From positions 27,236,527 to 27,300,526 of the forward strand of contig OX485808.1 in the NCBI GenBank assembly GCA_950295325.1: a stretch of DNA of 64,000 nucleotides, in the 5' to 3' direction. The first letter of the stretch is position 1, and the number at the start of each line of letters is the position of its first letter. The notes beneath the pieces are model-generated. The model saw only the letters and a program-made list of their open reading frames with translations, was not told the origin of the DNA and searched no databases. Position numbers and translations under genes: made by a program. Shown here piece after piece: positions 45,207 through 58,054 of this stretch. The DNA is from Polytrichum commune. Taxonomy: Eukaryota > Streptophyta > Polytrichopsida > Polytrichales > Polytrichaceae.

Positions 45207-48093
45207 TGATCTCGAAAGTGTCGCGTCCACTACTTGCCATTTCGATTATTTTTGTCAACAAAAGGTGCTTTCTAGAGTGAAATTTCATTTCCGTTATGAC
45301 ATCTAGCGTAGTATTTTGGGATATTTGAGACGATAGGTTTGCGTTGAAGTATGGGAGGGGAAGATATTATTGAGCACACTAATCACAAGTGTCATTTGTG
45401 TACACTTTAGGTAACTTGTATTGTATCATTGTTAAACATAGGCATACGTCTTTTAACACAAATAGACATCCTCATGCCAAGAAAGTAGTTAGCGCACTTG
45501 AACACTAAGGGTCATGAGGTGACATTAATGGTGAAGTTGTTGGTCATTAGTATCACCTAGAATGTGATGCTACATACCATACACGACGTAGTGGACATAT
45601 TATATTATCATTTTCCATCTTTATTCTTTAATTGTTTAGATTAATTAGACTTGGGTTTTAATGTGCAAATGTAAATAAGTCTATGGGAACCACAAACTCG
45701 ATTAAAATCATGTCTACACAAAAGGATCTAACTTAGATGTTTGCAAGCTATCATTGTTGTTTTGTTTGGTGCATAACGTTTTGTTAGAATTTTGAAATTG
45801 GACATGGAGTTGAATTCCAATGTGTACATGTATATTTACATAATATAATACACATAACAATGCTAAGAGTTATTTTCATGTTATACTATGTTTTGTGTGT
45901 TGTCACCCCACTCACATGTGGGCATGTTTAAACATGCTTATTGTGACATGATGCATGGTCAAGTATGGTAATCATTGCAAAGGTCATCATTGTTTTAATA
46001 CCAATTGGAGTTTTTTTTCTTCAATGGCTTCTCTACACTACAACAAAAGTATGAATTAATATAAATCATCATTGTATAATGGTATCATTAGAATTTTGTG
46101 GCGATTGAACTCAAGTTCTTCATCTACATTCACAAATCAACCAAGTTAAAAGTTTGTGAATTAGGGTTGTAATTCATAGCGAAGAGGAAAAAGTAACCAT
46201 TTTAAGACATCTACCTTACCAACAACATACATATCATTATTGAGCTACTATCAACCATTGCATTTTAATAACATCAATACACTGCTTCACCCGAGTTTTC
46301 CCACCTGAATTTGTTAGTGCAACAATATGTTGTGAGATTAAACATTGTATAATTTTGATTATAATCTAGCTTACCCAGGGCTTAAACATGGCTAAATAAT
46401 GTTATGTTATGTAGAAATGCCACTAGCTAACATTTTAAGTACATTTGGACAAACCAATCGTCCAAAAATAATAAGGGATGCGCACTTGTGGGGACAAAAA
46501 CATCAAACGCCAATAACAAAATGAACAATACACAACAACCGCAATTCAAATGTTTGTATTCCATGTTCACCAACCACGAAATTTGTGTAGTGTTGTGATC
46601 TAGTGTACGTCATATTGGTGGTTGGAATTGTCCAAAATACATGCATAAATCCAAATGTACTTATATCCTTGTTCTCTACACCCTAGACATCTCAAAACCT
46701 TCAATGCTTCTATTTATCTTCTTGCCAAAGATATGAATTGGTGGTGTGGCATTTATGAGCTAGAAGCATCCAGTTCTATTAGTGATCCCCAATTCCGACA
46801 CATACTTCTCGCCCAAAGTGGACAACTACGTACTTTAACATGAACACTAATTGTATCATTCTAAAAACTAGAAACAACAACACATTGGTTGAAGACAAAA
46901 TTTCAATGATCAACATTGTCCACTCTAGAAGGCCTATGTGATCAGGAGGGGTCAAATGAGGTTTGTGATTTTGAACATTTCAATAGAAGTGGGATATGCT
47001 ATGATTCATGTAATCTTAATGTCATTGCACACTCACAACGTTATATGCTGATCCAAATAAAAGATTGGATAATTTGTTTGGGTTAGGTGAGGGACTGTAG
47101 TGCTGAAAGTGTCCGCAATAGTCACTTCTACCTTAAAGAATACGATCCACCTCCTTGTGGACTTTTCCACCACCCATAAGTACTATGTGCTTGTGCACCT
47201 ACTTGTACATGCCCCTCTTTGAATTAGCACTAGGACCCCTCTCCCATGCCAAAATGATTTAGTATAGCAGAACTTCGCCACCCTCAAGAGCACATAAATG
47301 GCATCAATCTATGGCACGTGAAGTTATCAGATGGAACAACTTTGTAAAAGAATGCCAGAATTAAAATCCCCAAACTCTCCAACAATTCACCACACTACAG
47401 AGAATTCAGAAAGTCAGGATTGGGGACCGTCAATCACCTGATGTGGAGCCTAGGATTGCAGAAAATTCATCCCAGGCTTATATCCTCCAACTTCTTAATC
47501 TACCTGGTTCTTCATGGAATTTCTTGAGCAGCAATACAAGTCTCTTGAATTTGTGTCAAAAACGTCCAGGATCCATCAAGCTTCCAAAAACCATTCCAGT
47601 TGCTTTGACTGCGTTGATAACCTGCAAATGCAAGGAACACAAATGTGAGTGTTCACATTTAGACTCACTCTGCTTCAGTAAGTGCACATACAAATTCAAT
47701 CATCGTCTATTTTATATCTCCGAATTTGGGTGTTGCCTGAACACTTTTGTTGCCTTCTCCACCTCAGCCTCCACAATTTATCCAGAGAGACGGCATCTTC
47801 AGCACTCGATCTGTGCACTAACTTAGGTCACAACAACATCTGATATGCATTTCAGACAGATTGAGCAGCGAGGGTGCATGAGTGGTGATGCAGTTGTCAT
47901 TCCAAATTTCCAAATTGGTCAGCAGAATGGATGGTGCCGGGATGGCTAGGGACATGAATACATATCTACTATACATTTTCCAGAACTTTGGAATGGCGAG
48001 GGTACATGGGTGTTGTTGAAGTTCCATAGCACAGGCATTCACATACTCATGGACCAATGCACCTAGCATACAAACTGTGGCTCTTCTAATTTC
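45207..48093. other. Intergenic DNA downstream of kinase B
   Basis: Matches 25102-29140 apart from the 1.1-kb block missing near 46090. The plus frame 47443-47826 is the counterpart of 28494-28877. No gene is assigned. Confidence 0.45.
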
Positions 48094-49042
48094 CATGGAA
48101 CTATGAACAAGTGCACAGTTTGTACAGCATGAGCTTGAATGTGCATAGTGAATATCATGTTATATAGCAAATAGCATATAAATTATCCCCTAGAGCCACA
48201 AACTTTCATAAAACTACCCATTTGAATATAACCCAAGATTTTGTAAGGAAGCAAGTTCATGGAACTACGAACAAGTCCATTTGTACAGCATAAAGCTTGG
48301 AACTGCTATTTCTCATATGGATAAACCCACACACTCATTAATAATACCATTCTGCGAAAGACCACATGTCTTGACCCACAGAACTGCCACAAACTTTCAG
48401 ACAACTACACACTTGACCATACCCAAAGATTTTGCAAGAAAGCAAGTCCATGGAACTACAAACAAGTCCACTTGCACAGAAAGAGCATGTGCACTTTCCT
48501 ATCTGCAGAAAATCCACTCACTCATTATATCATCCAGAAAAAGACCACATAGCTTAACCCAGAGAATCACCCCAAAATTTCACACACATACTCACTTGAA
48601 CATACCCCAAGAATTTGCAAGAAGGCAAGGTCATCATGGGACTACGAACAAGTCCACTTGCACAGCATAAGCTTGAATGTGCACTTTCTCACATGGACAA
48701 ATCCACACACTCATCATATCATCCAGCAAATAGTTCATGCTCATCCCGCAGAGTCACAAAATTTCAAACAACTACCCAATAGAATATACCACAAAGATTT
48801 GCAGGAAAGCAAGTTCATGGAACCACAAACAAGTCCGCTTTATGCTGTGAACTTTTTCACATAAAGAAATCCCATACACTCAGTATATCCGACAGCAAAA
48901 GACTACATGGCTTAACCCCCAGAGTTGCAAACTTTCAATAACCACCCACTTGAACATACCCCAAGAATTTGCAAGAAAGCCAGTTCATGGACTGCGAATA
49001 AATCCCCTTGAATAGCATATTAAGCTTGAATGTGCACTATTT

Positions 49043-50054
49043 CAGACCTTGGACAACTGCCAAAATAACTAAAGTTAACTAGATTTTTTTCAAGGCATTT
49101 TAGGGAACAACTATAGTTAACTAAAAAAATTTCAAACCCATTTGAAAAACAACTAAAGTTAACTAGAAAAAATCAAGACCAAATTCAAGAACAACTATAG
49201 TTAACTAGAATTTTTTTTAACAACTATAACTATGTATCTAACTATAGTTAACTAAATAAAAACTTCAATAAAAACTTTAGTCAATTGTAGTTATGAAATA
49301 TAAACATCAAGCCTCATATTCTTCATCTACCTCAATGTTGTCCTTATCTTCATCGTTGGTGTCGTATTCCGACATAACTGGTCGCTTAGGAATAAAATTC
49401 TCCCATTGCGAGTCAAGCTTGACTACCTCAAATACGTCAGAACAAAGTAAATGCTTGTTCATCTTTAGGAACATGTTGACTTCAATTAAACCTGCTCGCA
49501 AAGAAGATCGCTTTGGAGCAATGACATCATTCATACCACCAAGATCACATTCCAACCCGCCAGCTGATCTCACTGTGTTGAGTTCCTCCAAGCTTGAGCA
49601 TTCAAGTAAAGATCTATTGCACTTTAACTAGTAACAAAAGATCCTAACAGTGCACATTATGCAAACACAAGAGTTTGAAGCCTAATCCACCACCACATCG
49701 ATGACTTAAGTTAGTTGACACAATGAAGCATAGATACCTTGCTTGCTCTAGATTGTCGAGTGTGCTCTCAAGAGGCTCCAGACCAAAAGGAGGAGAAGCT
49801 TCAAGATATACTAATTATTTTGAAAACCATTAGCCTTTAGCCCCTCATTCCTCGTCATCCTACCATAATTTCAGGCTGCACTTAATGTTAGTTAACTAGA
49901 TATAACTATAGTTAACTAGATTTTTTGGTAGTTTGAATTCAAAACAACTATAGTTAACTGGATTTTTTGACCGGTCAAATCGTGAACAATTGTAGTTACG
50001 AAGGGCAACTAGTTAACTACTAGTTGATTTAGTTGGTTAGTTGTCCAAGGTCTG
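49043..50054. mobile_element. 1.0-kb hAT element present only in copy B
   Basis: Perfect 16-bp inverted ends CAGACCTTGGACAACT and an exact 8-bp duplication CACTATTT (49035-49042, 50055-50062). Copy A has the empty site with a single CACTATTT at 30079-30086, so the element arrived after the duplication. The arms are full of AACTATAGTTAACTAG words, a subterminal repeat. It encodes only a transposase tail fragment. Confidence 0.93.
49307..49591 (-). pseudogene. hAT transposase C-terminal tail fragment
   Basis: The minus frame of 94 codons includes SLRAGLIEVNMFLKMNKHLL and ends in acidic sequence (DTNDEDKDNIEVDEEYEA). This resembles the tail after the hAT dimerisation domain in plant BED-type transposases (a SLxPxxVxxLxFLKxN-like motif). 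It lies inside the element at 49043-50054, on the minus strand. The rest of the transposase is missing. Confidence 0.55.
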
Positions 50055-50249
50055 CACTATTTCACAGAAAGGATTCCCACATACACATCATATCATACAT
50101 CAAAATACAACATGGCTTAACCCCCAGATCACCCACAAACTTTCACACACTTAACCAGCTTGAACATGCCCCAAAAACTTGCAAGATGTCTTGAAGTTCC
50201 ATCACACACCTGCTATTAGCTGCTCAGCAAATCGGTGACAAAATTTATT

Positions 50250-50858
50250 TTATTCAGCAATTCCTCGGTTCTGGAGCCACGTCCTCATGTGACTCTCCCG
50301 AAGTGCACCGTGGACATAGTCATGCACATTCAGCTTCTTCAACCTCCGCCCAGTACTAAGCCCTTCTTCCTTCTGTTTCACATATAATTCTTCGGAATTT
50401 GGAATAGGAGAAATAATGGAACCCCTAAATTGCTCCTCCACAGCATTCCCGGAATCCCATTCCTGCCCCCAATCTGCCGCCACCACAATTCCCACTTCGT
50501 CTTCTTCTTCTTCTTCATCACTGTCCAAATTCAAATCCCTCAAAACCCCATCCACCAACCTCTGAAGCTCTGGTACCTCCAAAGAATCTCGCATTCGTAA
50601 TTGGTCCACCTCGCTTCGTAGACCTCGAATTTCTGCCCTCAGAGTCCTGTGGTCGCTCCTCCAACAATTCCTCTCCGGAATCTCTTCCTCTTTGATTCCT
50701 CCGACTATGACCTCCAATTTTGCAGATGATGCAAAAGTGGCTCTCCGTGGAATTTCTGTGTGGGCATTTATGGATGCGATTCTTTGCGGTCTGCGGAGGA
50801 GGTGTGGTGAATGGGGTGATGTGGTGGCCATGGGAGCACTCTGCATCATCATGCTCAT
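50250..50858 (-). CDS. Unrecognised acidic coiled-coil protein, copy B
   Basis: 202 residues; one more than copy A because the GAA/GAT-rich codon run encoding the acidic stretch differs (DSDEEEEEDEVG). The targeting-like N-terminus, charged helix and basic tail are all kept, and most other differences are single conservative changes, which favours a real gene. The same AATAAAATAAA string overlaps the stop. The 60-bp array upstream is longer than in copy A. Function unknown. Confidence 0.6.
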   Translation of the reverse strand: MSMMMQSAPMATTSPHSPHLLRRPQRIASINAHTEIPRRATFASSAKLEVIVGGIKEEEIPERNCWRSDHRTLRAEIRGLRSEVDQLRMRDSLEVPELQRLVDGVLRDLNLDSDEEEEEDEVGIVVAADWGQEWDSGNAVEEQFRGSIISPIPNSEELYVKQKEEGLSTGRRLKKLNVHDYVHGALRESHMRTWLQNRGIAE

Positions 50859-51069
50859 TCTACAAAATTGGCAACTGCCAAATTGGTGTGGCTAAATCTT
50901 TGTGGAAGAAGTTGCTGAGATTTACACATTTGAGGTGAGTTTAAGACTTTACGGAAGAAATTGAGTGATGTTCAGTTGAGCTTGGCGACCATAATCCTCC
51001 TTCCATGTGGAGAGCAGTTCCAGCAACTCAACTCCCCTTGTGTTTTCCTATCCATGCCAAGGCCATTTC

Positions 51070-51710
51070 ATCCAAAACCGTAACCAATCTCTCATCCAAG
51101 ACTAGACAGGGCTCGGTTTCATCCATACCCATAATCACTCTCTCATCCAAGAGCAGAAGGGTTATTAGGGCTTGGTTTCATCCACAACCATAACCCATCT
51201 CTCATCATCCAAGAGCACAAGGGTTATCAGGGCTCATTTTAAATCCATAACCATAACCTCATCTCTCATCCAAGAGCACAAGGGTTATCAAGGCTTCAAT
51301 TCATCCATAACCACAACCCCATCTCTCATCCAAGAGCACAAGGGTTATCAAGGCTTCAATTCATCCATAACCACAACCCCATCTCTCATCCAAGAGCACA
51401 AGGGTTATCAAGGCTTCAATTCATCCATAACCACAACCCCATCTCTCATCCAAGAGCACAAGGGTTATCAGGGTTTGAATTCATCCATAAGCGCAACCCA
51501 TCTCTCATCCAAGAGCACAAGGGTTATCATGGCTCAAATTCATCCATAACCACAACCGATCTCTCATCCAAGACCGAAAGAGTTATCAGGGCTCAGTTTC
51601 ACCCATTACATAACCGATCTCTCATCCAAGAGCAAAAGGGTTATCAAGGCTCGGTTTCATCCATAACCATAACCAGTCTCTCGTCCAAGAGGAGAAGGGC
51701 TATCAAAACG
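51070..51710 (+). repeat. Expanded 60-bp tandem array, copy B
   Basis: About ten units. Three successive units (about 51290-51470) are identical over nearly their whole length, showing recent expansion. Because the unit is divisible by three, a 125-codon plus frame (51172-51549) stays open; it is not a gene. Confidence 0.88.
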
Positions 51711-52882
51711 TGAACTCCCAACATCTCACTATTATATTCTGAAGGTTTACGTCGCTAAGTAATGTATGATGCCCTTGATATCTGTTCATTGCAAACCACT
51801 TGAAAATTACAATCGTGGCAGTACAAATGTTTCATCGAAGTTGAGAGGGTTTCATTCAATTAGTCATCTCAAATGAACACCTATAATCACGTGGTGTTAT
51901 AGCAAGTGTGGATATAAGAATGGACACCAAAATCACACGTCTTTAGAAGAGACTAGACTACATGCTCATAATTTTGACATTCTACGTTCTATATCGACAT
52001 AATTGGGTGGACCTACATGATCACTTAATAATAATAATAAAATGAATCTTCACTCTGGTAATGAATAACGATATGAACATTACAAATGCAATTTGGATTT
52101 GCTAATAATCTCTCACATATTGCAAGATCCATATCCTACAAGAAGTGGGTGCGTAGCTAAAAGTGTCCATCTAAGGTCCACTTGCACTACAATATTTCAC
52201 AAAGCATTCTTGGCTAATTGTTCCTAAAAACACACTACTTGTTTGCTTCAAAGGATGTTATTTATGCTTCTAACTGTGATGAGTAAAGTTTTAGAGCTCT
52301 CCTACCCCCCCCCCCCAACCCCAAAAAAGAAAGGTTGTGTTGAATAATGAACATAGTAAAATAGTTAACGAAATATTGAGCATGTAGTCCAATCTCTTCT
52401 ACATATGTGTCTTTTTTATGCATGTTCTTAGATCCACACACCATTTAATGAGATACAAGTGCTCTATGAAGATAAGAAACCATCTTAGGCCCGCTAGCTT
52501 CACTTACGGTAAGTGACATTATTGTAGCACTTCCAACTTTGTTTAAAATTTTCTTATTGAATTGTTTTGGTGATATCAAGTGTCCCGCATTGCCCCTAAA
52601 TTTGAAAAAGATTATCAAATCAAATTTTAGAATTGCAATTGAGATATGAAATTTAGAACTTGAGGTCAAGTGTTTCTCTTTCTCTTTACGTGATGACATA
52701 GGCTTCCCAATAGAGTACCCATGATAGATGCCTCATGCACCGGAGTTTGTCAACTCCAAATGATTCATTAATTCAATCAACCCAAGATGGATGTCATGTG
52801 CATTGGAGCTGGACAACTCCAAAATGAGGGCAAAGTGACTTGTGCATGAGAGTTAGACAATCCAAGGTGGATCACATGCCCA
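51711..52882. other. Intergenic DNA, copy B
   Basis: Matches 32150-33233 and 39408-39495 of copy A, with the empty target GATGGATGT of the Mutator-like element at 52786-52794. No gene is seen. Confidence 0.6.
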
Positions 52883-53505
52883 GGGGTGGACTCTTCATAT
52901 CATGTACGTACTGTTGTGATTGTAGAAAGGGGGTTTTGTTTAGGTTCTTCTCATACATATTATACATAAAGAAGAGGTATTATTTTTCTCTAATATGTAT
53001 AATTTAAAAAGGCAATTCAATTTAAAAAAAATTATAGGTAGATGTATAAATGGGGGCTTAAATTTTTTCTAAACATTTGATGATATGTAGATGAACTTGT
53101 TTTATCCAATTTACATTTTATTGTTATGTATTGTTATCTTTACAATCATTCTTATTTATTGCCTTAGCTTCAATGACGCGTGTTCTAGGGTTAGATTATT
53201 ATGAGTTACATCCATTGGATGAAAAAATGTTTAATGACATTCTCATTGGGAAGTGAAAGTAGATCGTGTATGTAACAAGAAGCCTTGTATTTTTAGTGCA
53301 AAAAGTAGATTTATATTTTGTAGATGTAGTGGAGGCAGTTTTCACATTTAAATGACATGCTAGTATAAATACATGAACCCATTTTCAAACCTATCATTAG
53401 CACATATACATTTTTTTTAATCTATAAATCTCTCGTATACAAGGGGGTTTTATTTCACAGTCACTACCCACGCACATCATTTAGGGATTAATGAAGAGTC
53501 CGCCC
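52883..53505. mobile_element. 623-bp non-autonomous transposon with GGGGTGGACTCTT ends
   Basis: The left end is GGGGTGGACTCTTCATATCA and the right end on the other strand is GGGCGGACTCTTCATTAATC. A third family member lies at 61395-62020. I could not define the target duplication. The interior is AT-rich with no coding. Confidence 0.65.
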
Positions 53506-53519
53506 TTAGAATCTCATGT

Positions 53520-53838
53520 GGATTGGAGTTAGACAACTCCAAACTGAACAATTCCTAACTATCTCTGCATCTAACTCACTCCATACTTCATAACTCCACA
53601 TGATAGTATGTTTGATGTTGGGCACCACCTTCCTAAAATCATTCAATGTAGCATCATCATATTGTGATAAAACCCATTGCAAAAACTTCTTCTTGTACTG
53701 AATTTCACATGTCCATTCTACACTAGTAGCCCTAATTCTCATTAAGTTCCCAATGATAAGTGAAGTTCCCAAGTACTTCCCAAGTGAAAGTGGATGCATT
53801 TTAAATGTACATAACATAGATGGAAGGAATTTTAGCAT
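53520..53838 (-). pseudogene. Pogo/Tigger-type transposase fragment, copy B
   Basis: The minus frame reads YKKKFLQWVLSQYDDATL, VPNIKHTIMWSYEVWSELDA and EIVRNC, then diverges where copy B loses the sequence that encodes the tail in copy A. It is a shorter version of the fragment at 40345-40900. Confidence 0.65.
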
Positions 53839-54429
53839 GAACCACCTCTTTAATATGACAAAACGGAGATTCTAAATGTCACATTATTGAGTGTCGTAGT
53901 CGTATAAGAGAGGGAGTTTTGAACTAGGGAGTTTGGTCTCTCAAAAATGTGTCGTAGTATCGAGGGTGTCGCATAAATGAGTGCCGTATTAACGAGCTAA
54001 GACTGTAATACAATCAAATAATAATAATAAAGATAATAATAATAAGATCACTTGGAACCACTAAGAGAGTCCTCGACATGAGGGTAAAATTAGGGGTTAA
54101 GTTGCGCTCCACACAACATTGGCTCCTATTCTCGCTCGCTCAATCGGCCCCACCGTGTGAACCTCACTTCCACAAGTTGCAAAACAAACTTGTGCCTCAT
54201 GTGCACGTATTTGAAGCGGAAAGAAAAGCACAGAAACGTAAGTGTTTTTATAAACAACAATAGCCGACCGGCATTTTTGCCAACATTACGGGAGCTATAA
54301 ATAAATAACCACGACAAAAATGATTGTGCAACTTGGACCCTTGAATGCTTCTCACCCTTACAAAAAAAACTATTAAAGCAATAGAATCCAACAGCCATGC
54401 ATCCACACCATACACATGGAGGATATTAA

Positions 54430-54928
54430 GGGCCACTTCACACACGAGTCAAGAGCCGTGACCATGAAATTGTGAGATCCCAAAAGAAAATGTCCAAAGG
54501 CTGTCCCAACACACCTCCAAAATCATGTAATGTGGTCACGGACTCTCAAGTGTAGTGTGAAGTCATACGTGACCGGGCCCTTAACCAAATGCTATTTCAA
54601 TGAGTTTCTATTCACGCGGGTCTTCGCACATGATAAAATAGAATAAACCAACGGTTGTGAGCGTTCAGAATGCCATGGTCTCCCGATTTTGTGTTAGGCC
54701 TACCTCCAAGAATCGGTTTTTGAAAATAATCCAAGTGACCATGAAACCTGATCCATTCGAAGTTGTGTAGGAATCCATGTAGACTTCACATCCATCTTGT
54801 ATTCACATACTCCGTTGGTCCCTCAAGTGTAGTGTGAAGTGAACTTGGACCGGCTCCGCCTTTTGCACCAATGAGATTGCTTGAAGTGTAATGGACACGG
54901 GCTCTCAGTCTCGTGTGTGAAGTGGCCT
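54430..54928. mobile_element. Tourist-like MITE, copy B
   Basis: Counterpart of 41572-42070, with a TAA duplication on each side (54427-54429, 54929-54931) and one substitution in the last base of the right end. Confidence 0.85.
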
Positions 54929-55579
54929 TAAGTTACACTTCTAAACATCGGTTGATCACCTCAATGTTTGGGAAGGGTTTTCTTTCTTTTTTGAGACAAA
55001 AGGATGATAGGCCAACGCCAAAGCACAAGAGGCAGTTGACCACCTGGCAAGTTTTCTGTCGAGTAGAGAGGAGATTTCACAGTCGAGAATTGAACCACCA
55101 ACCTCTTCCTTGAGATTTGGGTATCTCTCCACCATCACCCAGTAGTTTAGGGTCATCTTGGACCTCCTCGGATGGGTTTTGGGCACCAGTGGTCTAAAAC
55201 CTGGTGTTTACCAAGTCCCACTGGTTTACTTACATGCATGGTGGGATCTGGATCTTTTGGTTTTTGTTTATTAAATAGTTGAAGGTATATTCCATGCATG
55301 ACGGGTGATTTTTGTGAAGTCTTGACCTTCAACTGACAAAGGGGGAGACCCGGACCTCTACTGTAGGTACAGATGAAGTGGTTGAGTTCGAGAGATAACC
55401 GGTTGAAGGTGCAAGACTTTGAGACAATTGCCAATCATTTAAGGAGAATCTGTGGAATATACCTCATTTTATTATTATTCTAAAATGCGGAAAGATCACA
55501 ACATGTAGCTGGTTGGACTTGGAAACACTGGGATCTTGACTGATTATGCTCACGAATCGCCCTGAAGACTCACTTCAAC
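54929..55579. other. Intergenic DNA at the end of copy B
   Basis: Matches 42071-43100 without the 430-bp block. The duplication ends near 55534, and a MITE-like ACCGGTTG-rich sequence runs on into the minisatellite. Confidence 0.5.
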
Positions 55580-56030
55580 TGGTTACTTCTCAAATGCAAC
55601 CACTGCTTTCTCAAACGCAACCTGGTTATTGCTCAACTGCAACCGGTTATTTCTCAAACACAATCAGGTTAATTCTCCAACACAACCCGGTTATTTCTCA
55701 CCCGCAACCCCTGGTTATTTCTCAAATGCAACCACCGGTTAATCCTCAAACGCAACCACCGGTTAATTCTCAGCCGCAACTGCCGGTTATTTCTCAAACG
55801 CAACCACCGGTCATTTCTCAAACGCAACCACCGGTTAATTCTCAAACGCAACCACCGGTTAATTCTCAAACGCAACCACCGGTCATTTCTCAAACGCAAC
55901 CACCAGTCATTTCTCAAACGCAACTGCCGGTTAATTCTCAAACGCAACCGCTGGTTAATTCTCAAACGCAACCACCGGTTATTTCTCAAACGCAACCACC
56001 GGTCATTTCTCAAACGCAACTGGTTCATCT
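55580..56030 (+). repeat. 24-bp minisatellite with open frames on both strands
   Basis: About 18 units of the pattern TTCTCAAACGCAACCACC plus GGTTAT or GGTTAA, more regular towards the right. A plus frame of 162 codons (55546-56034) reads an 8-residue repeat PPVISQTQ/PPVNSQTQ, and the minus strand is also open. I see no flanking gene structure, so the frames most likely reflect the repeat. Confidence 0.9.
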
Positions 56031-56363
56031 GTAACTCGTGGTAGGTGGCTCCGGGCCGTCCATTGGACCACCTTCTCCTTATTAAACTTATTGGCCTCGA
56101 GGTCATGTCAGCGGTGACGCTCCCGTGACGCCCACCTTTATAAGTTCCCTTGTCACACCCACTGCAACTCACATGCCCGAGTCCTGACACTCTTCCTTTC
56201 TCTAACTTACTTTACATCACACTTTATGTTTCCCCTCACCGAATCTCACCACTGCATTGAAGTCCACGGGGAGAGAGGGACACCGGGGACTTGTAGTATA
56301 TTATGAGCGTAAACGTCACTAAACGTTGCATTAAGTGTCACCAATTTCGATTTGTCTTGCTCA

Positions 56364-56851
56364 GGGCCACTTCACACTCGAGCCAAGAGCCGTGACCATG
56401 AAATGGTGAGAGCCCAAAAGAAAGTGTCCCAAAGGCCGTCTCAAGGCACCTCCCAAGTTTTGTAGTGTGGTCACGGACCCTCAAGTGTAGTGTGAAGTCA
56501 TATGTGACCAGGCCCTCAACTGAATGTTATTTCAAGGAATTTCTATTCATGCGGGTCCTCGCACGTGATAAATTAGAATAAATCAACGGTTGTGAGCGTT
56601 CGGGGTGCCATGGTCTCCCGGTTTTGTGTCAGGCCTACCTCCACGAGGTGGTTTTTGAAAGTAGTCCAAGTGGCTATGGAAGATGATCCATTTGATACCA
56701 TATGGACTTTACATCCATCTTGCGTTCACATACTCCAGTGGTACCTCAAGTGTAGTGTGGAGCGAACTTGAACCAGCTCCGCCTTTTCCACCAATGAGAC
56801 TGCTTGGAGTGTAATGGTCACGGGCTCTCAGTCTCGTGTGTGAAGTGGCCC
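56364..56851. mobile_element. Tourist-like MITE, independent copy
   Basis: Same family as 41572-42070 (ends GGGCCACTTCACACTCGAG and, on the other strand, GGGCCACTTCACACACGAG) but flanked by TCA on both sides (56361-56363, 56852-56854), so it is a separate insertion into a TNA-type 3-bp target. Confidence 0.88.
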
Positions 56852-58054
56852 TCAATCCTATAATTTGTAAACTGCCCATGTAGTGTCAACAACAGTAAAT
56901 GCAAACCTAACATTATTTGTAAAAATGTTGGGGTATTATAGATTTACAATGTTGCAATTACTATCACTTACTAAGTGGATTTTCATCCCAACTTCAATCA
57001 TCCATCACAACATTTCATTACAGAAACATTAGGATGCAAAATATATCAAACTTTGTTTCAGGAATTGACATCTGGATGAACTAAAAGTAAGTTGGGATTA
57101 GATTACTTCTAAACTTATTCATAAGAAGTGCCACTAGAAAAATTACCATAGTGACATATAATGCCATATGAGACTAAGTACAATACAATTGTAGTGTACC
57201 CTCATCCATCCATCCATCCATCCAAAATAAAAACTTGACCCCCTTCTAGGTTTGTTGCCAATAGGTTCATCCAAATGACCTCGAGTAAACATAGACTAAC
57301 ATAAGTATCGGAGTCTTCAATACTAATTCCGATGTCATATCACCTTTAAAAAAAAACCTTTGGGTTGTGCATACTATTTTAGGGCTTTTATGTTGGATGA
57401 ATGAGAAGCACTATGCTCATATACGATACTTCCTCATCTCCATTTTCCCCTCACTTCACTTCGATCACATTTGTGATTTTTCTTTTTCTTTTTCCAATTT
57501 TTTTTCTATATAGGAACATTGGCTACAATTATTGGATTGGCAAAGGCGCAATGTATGGATGATATTAAGAAAACAACCAAACTTTGTACATACTCATCCA
57601 AAACTTGACAATTTCATCCAATGACTTTTAGGGATTTTCTCTGCCAATTTTTCCTGTAAAAAAACATGGAGAATTATATAAATATTATAGTTTCTATTTC
57701 TTAATCATCAAATTAGTCGCTAGATTAATATATGATCTGCATAACTTGACTCTGACACGGTGTGCTACACAATGCTTCACCCCTAAATGCTTTTAGCATG
57801 TTCATACTTAGCATGTCTAATTGTGTATCCTCTTTGTATACTGGATGATATGAAATCTTCATCAAACTCTTGTCAAGCTAGGGTAGATGGGTCGTAAATG
57901 GTTATTTCTTTTCCAGTAGCCCATAGGATCTGAAACACGTGATTAGCAAATTTGAATCACATTTCTTCATCATTTTTGCGGCTCAAATATAAATCTTATT
58001 CATTATCAAAGTGAAATTTTCTCGTGCTCACTAAGTGGTCATATAGGTCACCCC
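56852..58054. other. AT-rich intergenic DNA
   Basis: Contains a CATC tetranucleotide run (about 57204-57223) and A/T tracts. No coding or RNA feature is recognised. Confidence 0.5.

Larger units (their letters stand above)
48094..50215 (+). repeat. Six tandem monomers, copy B, interrupted by a hAT element
   Basis: Counterpart of 29141-30230. The sixth monomer is split by the hAT insertion at 49043-50054. The 129-codon frame at 48281-48670 merely reflects the repeat. Confidence 0.8.
43101..55534 (+). repeat. Segmental duplication, copy B
   Basis: Direct copy of 23064-43100 lacking the Mutator-like element but containing a hAT element at 49043-50054 and an expanded 60-bp array. It ends at ACTGGGAT near 55534, exactly where copy A ends. 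Confidence 0.88.

Noticed and set aside
51172-51549. 125-codon frame in the 60-bp array
   Set aside because: The unit length is divisible by three, so the open frame is automatic.
55546-56034. 162-codon frame with 8-residue repeats (PPVISQTQ)
   Set aside because: It is almost wholly produced by the 24-bp minisatellite, and the opposite strand is equally open.
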